Assembly: GCA_000697335.1 (NCBI GenBank)
Contig: JNEM01016845.1
Coordinates: 1 to 36,116 of the forward strand
Direction of reading: 5' to 3'
Origin: Conidiobolus incongruus B7586
Lineage: Eukaryota > Entomophthoromycota > Entomophthoromycetes > Entomophthorales > Conidiobolaceae
DNA length: 36,116 nucleotides
Shown: positions 31,915 through 36,116 of the stretch, one piece after another
Layout of the letters: each line of letters starts with the position of its first letter
Position numbering within the stretch: the stretch's first letter is position 1
The notes under the pieces: model-generated
What the model was told of the DNA's origin: nothing
Seen by the model: the letters and a program-made list of their open reading frames with translations, nothing else
Databases searched by the model: none
Position numbers and translations under genes: made by a program

Positions 31915-34422
31915 ATGTCTGGGAGCTCTAAATCTGTTAGCCGCTCTCCTTCCATATCACGCTCTCAGCGCTCAGTTTCTGTTTCTCGCTCTCCGAGATA
32001 TCGCCGAAAGAGATCTAGATCACGTTCTTTGAGTGTATCCAGATCTCCTAGAAGAACAAGAGACGAATCTCCTAATGGTCGTTCTCGTTATCGTCGTCGC
32101 AGAAGCAGTTATAGCCGTAGTAGAAGCCCTGTTAGCCGTTCACCTTCTCAAGAAGATCGCAAATGTAAAATTATTACCAAAATTTGTCATTTAACACTGT
32201 ATTGATTTATTTTTAGATCGTAAAATACATCGCTCACGTCATGGCCACCGATCCCCTAGACATAGTCATGATAGATCTAATCACGGTTCACGTGATAGAA
32301 GAAGCGGCTATGGCTCTCATCATGATAAAGAGGGATACCATCAGGGTGGAAGATATGGTGGAAACTATAGGGGAGGCGGCTATAATAGGAGAAGCGGTAG
32401 GGACAGAGATAATTTTTATAACAGGTACATCAACACAAACATCTCTATGGCTAATATAAGTTCGACTCATTATAACCTAACTAATATCCTTAGACCCGAT
32501 TTTGGTATACCCAACTATGACTTTGATAACCCAAGCAACAGTGGATTTATGATGCATGACTACCCTCCAGGTCATGCAACTCCTTTTGGAAATATGGGCA
32601 GTGTACAACATCTCGTACCTGGCGGGCCCAACCCTCACCATCAGTAAATAGACAAAATAGCATACTGTTAATTTATTATTAACTATTGATTAGTGGTGTT
32701 CCAGATGGTCAAAACATGATTAACCCTCGCGACCTTCCTACTCTAGTTCCTATGAATTATTTCTCAGATTATATGAGATGGGTAAATCCAGAGACCCAAA
32801 TGTCTGAAGATGAGATTTATCAAGCTTACACTCAATACAAAAAAGAGTTCCACTATCGTCAACTAAGAAGCTTCTTCAATCAGCATCGTAACGACAATTG
32901 GTTCATGGAAAAATATTGGAATGAAGCCATCAATGATCGCTTGAAGGAAGCTTATCCTAAAAAAGTTCAATTGTTTGATACATTTGTAACCCAACTTCAA
33001 CAAGGTCGCTTTGATGGATTGTGTTATGATGAGCCACCATCAAGTACCAATGGAACTCAGCAAGATGAAGATAAGGATAATGATTCTGAGTCAAATGTCA
33101 TATTCATTAAAAGCATTCCTCCTTCAATTTCTCGTCACCAAATTCAGGATTTGTTTTCTAAATTTACTGGCTTCCAACATTTGATGCTTTCAGACCCCAA
33201 CCCTCTCAAAAAATTTCATCGTCTTGGATGGGTCATTTTTGATCAAGGCATTAATGTGACAAAGCTTTTAGAAAATGAATTGAAAAAATGCTGTATTGAT
33301 GAGTTTGAATTCCATCTTGCTCCTCATAAGAACAAATCTATTCCCAAACTGACAAATCCTCTTCTTAGCAACCCTACTCGCTTGAGACATGACCTTGCCA
33401 AAATTATTAAACTTACTAAAGAGATAGAGCTCTATTTTGCCAAAGTAGAGCAATCCGATACTGAAACTCCTAACCTGTTTAATGGTACAGATCACATTAA
33501 TCAGCGCATGGAAGTTATTTTGGCTGAAAGGAGTCCCTCCCCTGCTCGCTCTCACGAAGAAGGCAGTCAGACTGATGACGCTCCTATTTTTGAAGTTAAG
33601 AAGAGATTAGATCTTCACCTTGCTTACCTTCGCCAAGTATTTCATTATTGCTACTATTGCTCCGCATTATGCGAGACATCTCATGACTTGATTCGCAAAT
33701 GTTCAACTCAACATTACCGTAGTATAGATACAAAATCTACTTCCTCTACCAAGACTTGGGAATCTTGGATCAAGTCATTTGATCAAAAATTAGATCTTCA
33801 AATTAACGGACTCAATTCTCAAGAACTGGAAAATTTTGGCGGTCAAAGTTTAGAAAAGGAGATTGACTTGTATGCATCTTCTCAAGTCCTTGTCATTGAG
33901 TCTAACAAATGCCGTTGTAAACTTTGTAACAAACTATTCAAAGGTGCTGAATTTGTTGAAAAGCATGTTAAAACTAAACACAAAGCAGATTTCCAAGAGA
34001 TCATTGATGAAGTTCAATACTTTAACAACTATATCCGTGATCCCTACCGCGTAACACCACCTTCCAATATAACTACTGTTGGTCCAAATACATTCCCAGG
34101 ACCTTTTGGTCATCCCAATTTCGCACCCCCCAACGCTGGCATGATGCCGCCTGGCCCACCCGCCCCCATGCTACCTTTTGGGGCTAATCCTGATGGTATG
34201 GCACCAACTTTCCCAATGCCTATGCATCCACAGCCTATGGCTTTTCAAACAATGCATCCTAATACAAGATACCGTGGCAATCGTAACTTTAATAATTCTA
34301 ATAATAAGTCAAACACTTCGACAGTCCGTAATGTTGCCCCTCCTGACCCAAGACGTCAAATGAGATCTTATGTCGACTTGGATGAGCCAGGACCCTCTGC
34401 TGATTCAGTTGCACAAAACTAA
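31915..34422 (+). CDS. SRRT: ARS2/SERRATE-like RNA-processing protein
   Basis: Nuclear adaptor that links the cap-binding complex to RNA 3' processing, decay and small-RNA pathways. Four exons (31915-32164, 32217-32424, 32494-32643, 32694-34422) give 778 residues. Residues 1-83 are an RS domain (SRSPRYRRKRSRSRSLSVSR); 84-152 are RS/RGG-rich. The conserved SERRATE/ARS2 core starts near 215 (LVPMNYFSDYMRWV, then YKKEFHYRQLRSFFNQHR). A degenerate RRM lies at about 337-405 (NVIFIKSIPPSISRHQIQDL). A C2H2 finger uses C611, C614, H627 and H632, followed by the ARS2 hallmark EVQYFNNYIRDPYR. The tail is Pro/Met/Gly-rich and ends DPRRQMRSYVDLDEPGP, resembling the C-terminal region of ARS2 that contacts the cap-binding complex. 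All major parts are present. In fission yeast the equivalent is Pir2. Confidence 0.94.
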
Positions 34423-36116
34423 GCCCAGTCACATTTATTATCAGCTAAACTATTGCTTTAGCAATGCTAATATTCATTTTCATTTAGCAGTATATTATTT
34501 GAGTCATATATCAAGACTGTATCCATCAATTAAAGTATATTATATATTGATATTGGAATTTGAATTTCTGAGTGAGTTGCTTTTGCATATTGTTATTTTA
34601 ATGCCTTATTTTTCTTTTAATACTAATCTTTAAAATATAATATTATAACGTTTGAGCCTTTGAATGTTGAAAGTTCAACTTAATATCGTGTTTTTAAAAC
34701 TATGGCTTTTACTAGCAATTAAAAAATTCTTTGCCTTTAATATTTACGCTATAAGCAATTGAATATCTTTTGTACAATATTGGTTAATTGTTTAAAAACA
34801 TTATCATTATTAAATTACAAAAAAATGAAATTTAATGTATGTTTCTTTAAACTAACTATTACTCCAGAATGAAATAACAAATATTTTAGCTTCTAATTTT
34901 TCAATAATATTAGTTTCAGAAAAAAATTATATACAAAATAAATAAGAATATATATAGTATTAATATATATAATGTTTTTTATTTAAAATTTAACTTTTGA
35001 AAATTTAATATTTAATTTAATTATATGGATTCCTCAATCTTTATATTTTATTAGTTTAATTTAAATTAATTATATATGTAAAGATATTATAAATCAACAA
35101 TAACTATATTATTATAATCTCAATATATATAAAGATATAAGACTTACTTAGTAATCTTTATTTGGGATAATTTTTGTTTTTTCATTCTTTTAAATTAATA
35201 AAGAAATTAATCAAGCTTTTAATAAAGTTATTTAATAAAATGTTTAATATAATTATAATATTATTTCAAAATTAAAGAAATGGGAAATTGTTTAATTTCT
35301 GATTTTTGAAACATATTATTAGTTTCAAATAATAAAATATATACAAAATAAATAAAAAAATAGTTCTAAATTATATATATATATATTAGATTTTTTGATT
35401 AAAAAATTAACTTTTTAAAATTTAATTTAATTATATTTAAACTAAATAATATTCATCAAAAGTTTTTTATTTTAGTGTATATAATACTTAACTATAAACC
35501 CACTAAAATTATTTAAAATTTACCAATAACTTTTGATAATAAAATATTATTTAAATCAACTATATATTATAAAGTAAATTATTTTATAGTTAAAAAAGAA
35601 ATTATTTAAAACCTCTTAAAATTTAAAAAACTGATTTTTACTATAACTTATTTAAATATTAATAAAGTTAAAAAATATATTAAAAAATATTTGTTTATTT
35701 TAGTTAAAAGATTATTAAACATTGTAGTATTAGTTATATAAATATTTTATATATATTAAATTTCAAACTTAATTTAACCAATGAATATATAAAATAAATA
35801 ACTTAAAAATAACTAAAGATTAAAAAAGTTAGAATAGTTATTATTAAAAAAAACTTATCAAAGTATAGTTAAAAACCAAAGCTTTTATAACAAATCACTA
35901 TAATTATAAATCTTAAATTTTTTATATAGTCCTTTATTAAAATATAAATTAAGATATTAAGTTAAATCAACCCCTTTTATAAATTTTTTAAATAAACACT
36001 TAATTGATAAATAAATGTTAATTATAATAAAATATTATAATAACATATATTATCCTTATTTAATTTTAAAAAAAATTAATTAATAGTAAATTTTATATTA
36101 TTTTTTAAATAAAATT
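34423..36116. other. AT-rich terminal spacer
   Basis: The last 1.7 kb is AT-rich with A and T runs and no coding potential. Two AT-rich stretches near 34908-35050 and 35310-35450 look alike (both contain TTAGTTTCA... and ATATACAAAATAAATAA followed by ATATAT runs), which may be an old local duplication. Confidence 0.5.

Overview
This window looks like nuclear DNA from a very AT-rich, intron-dense, early-diverging (non-Dikarya) fungus. The clues are short GT-AG introns of about 43-60 bp in most genes, stop-dense AT-rich spacers, a Sip5-family protein, a Swa2/auxilin-like J protein, a fungal-type eL18, and two genes usually missing from Dikarya: a B12-dependent methylmalonyl-CoA mutase and a BRCA1/BARD1-type protein. 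The species cannot be fixed from the sequence alone.

Layout. 1-565 (+): 3' end of an NAD(P)-dependent epimerase/reductase. 3235-4085 (-): RPL18, whose first exon is only the ATG. 4721-5095 (-): small spliced gene of unknown function. 5915-5933: an exact 19-bp Tn5 mosaic end (Nextera adapter), after which the reading frame of a Swa2-like J protein (5936-6634, +) starts abruptly in its TPR. This is almost certainly an assembly or library join, so linkage across it should not be trusted. 6912-9808 (-): an 11-exon gene joined here by hand, encoding about 775 residues: C3HC4 RING, SQ/TQ cluster, NZF/RanBP2 zinc finger, tandem BRCT. 12693-12765 (-): tRNA-Val(AAC). 12776-13331: a 556-bp solo LTR flanked by a 5-bp target duplication, 10 bp upstream of the tRNA. 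16147-17695 (-): Sip5-like protein with a UIM-like helix. 20782-23605 (+): 16-exon RBM5/RBM10-like splicing factor. 24106-26834 (+): mitochondrial methylmalonyl-CoA mutase. 27079-28386 (-): CDC50/LEM3 flippase subunit, convergent with the mutase. 31915-34422 (+): ARS2/SERRATE-like protein. The remaining spacers are AT-rich with microsatellites.

The genes are a mixed housekeeping set (ribosome, clathrin uncoating, DNA repair, splicing, RNA processing, propionate metabolism, lipid flipping) and not one pathway. The most interesting item is the BRCA1/BARD1-like gene: it keeps the phosphate-contact residues of BRCA1-type BRCTs and adds an ubiquitin-reader-type zinc finger, suggesting a fungal DNA-damage ubiquitin ligase that both writes and reads ubiquitin. 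The items most needing caution are the adapter join at 5915-5933 and the frame mismatch in the small gene at 4721-5095.
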